This document shows positions 61,958-64,000 of a stretch of DNA of 64,000 nucleotides, piece by piece (the first letter of the stretch is position 1; each line of letters begins with the position of its first letter). The translations under genes were made by a program, and so were the position numbers. The notes below the pieces were generated by a model that had not been told where the DNA came from, made no database searches, and saw nothing but the letters and a program-made list of their open reading frames with translations. Location of the stretch: assembly GCF_964340395.1 (NCBI RefSeq), contig NC_135554.1, positions 15,494,092-15,558,091 of the forward strand, in the 5' to 3' direction. This DNA is from Glandiceps talaboti (taxonomy: Eukaryota; Hemichordata; Enteropneusta; Spengelidae).

Positions 61958-62226
61958 CTATAGAAGAATAAACATACCCTATCTCATATTGATAAAAAAA
62001 CATATACAGGACATATACATGTTCATCGGTCAACATGGCCATGACTTTGAAGTGAACATTAACAACTATTACCTTTCAATGAGATATGTACAGTTACTGT
62101 AGTAAAATGGTTCCGCATGAGTCAAACATCTTGCATTTTTTTTAACGAAGAGTGAATATTTTGTTCGGTTTTGGAAGAGGTAGAGGCAGTAATATTTTAG
62201 TTTGTTTTAGTTTGTGTCTATCTTGG

Positions 62227-62247
62227 TTTGCCTATAGCTTGATTTCC
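62227..62247 (+). repeat. Dispersed 21-bp motif, copy 3
   Basis: TTTGCCTATAGCTTGATTTC plus one C, identical to 30046-30066. It lies 27 bp past the stop codon of the ABCC gene (which reads the other way). Confidence 0.7.
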
Positions 62248-62273
62248 ACAGTAATATTTAAGCTACGACCTTC

Positions 62274-64000
<1,727 letters not shown>

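Overview
This is a eukaryotic, animal-type window: intron-rich genes with GT-AG splice sites, AT-rich spacers, a tRNA-derived SINE, a non-LTR retrotransposon remnant, many foldback (MITE-like) elements and a very high load of microsatellites. The gene set (arylsulfatase B-like cluster, carbohydrate sulfotransferase remnant, prostanoid-receptor-like GPCR, ABCC transporter) suits a marine invertebrate (hemichordate, cephalochordate or lophotrochozoan-like). The species cannot be fixed from the sequence alone.
Layout. 1-23.6 kb is a sulfatase duplication zone. A complete 15-exon arylsulfatase B-like gene lies on the minus strand (start 18283, stop 8597). Facing it on the plus strand is a 5' fragment of a paralogue (exons 1-3, 2320-3093), and decayed exon copies lie at 3446-3543, 19600-19693 and 20290-20380. 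Two direct duplication units (1 to about 5.5 kb, and 18.9 to 23.6 kb) share flanking sequence, a foldback element, a SINE with its pentanucleotide tail and a short possible exon. They differ by inserted or deleted elements. A degenerate LINE sits in intron 3 of the complete sulfatase.
23.6-33 kb holds no recognised gene: a diverged 145-bp tandem repeat, large microsatellites, a 0.57-kb element with terminal inverted repeats and a possible Penelope-like remnant. 33.8-35.0 kb (minus) is a carbohydrate sulfotransferase locus broken by three frameshifts and one stop. 35-42.6 kb is repeats and unassigned DNA. 42.7-45.6 kb (plus) is a three-exon prostanoid-receptor-like GPCR. 51.6-52.9 kb (plus) is a single-exon 431-residue disordered polyglutamine protein. 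62.3 kb to the right edge (minus) holds the last four exons of an ABCC-type transporter, with NBD2 motifs, running off the window.
The sulfatases and the sulfotransferase both belong to sulfated-glycan metabolism, but nothing shows co-regulation. The strongest observation is that the complete sulfatase keeps its metal and formylglycine residues while two sulfate-handling residues (His and Lys) are Ala, so it may be a pseudoenzyme or have altered chemistry.
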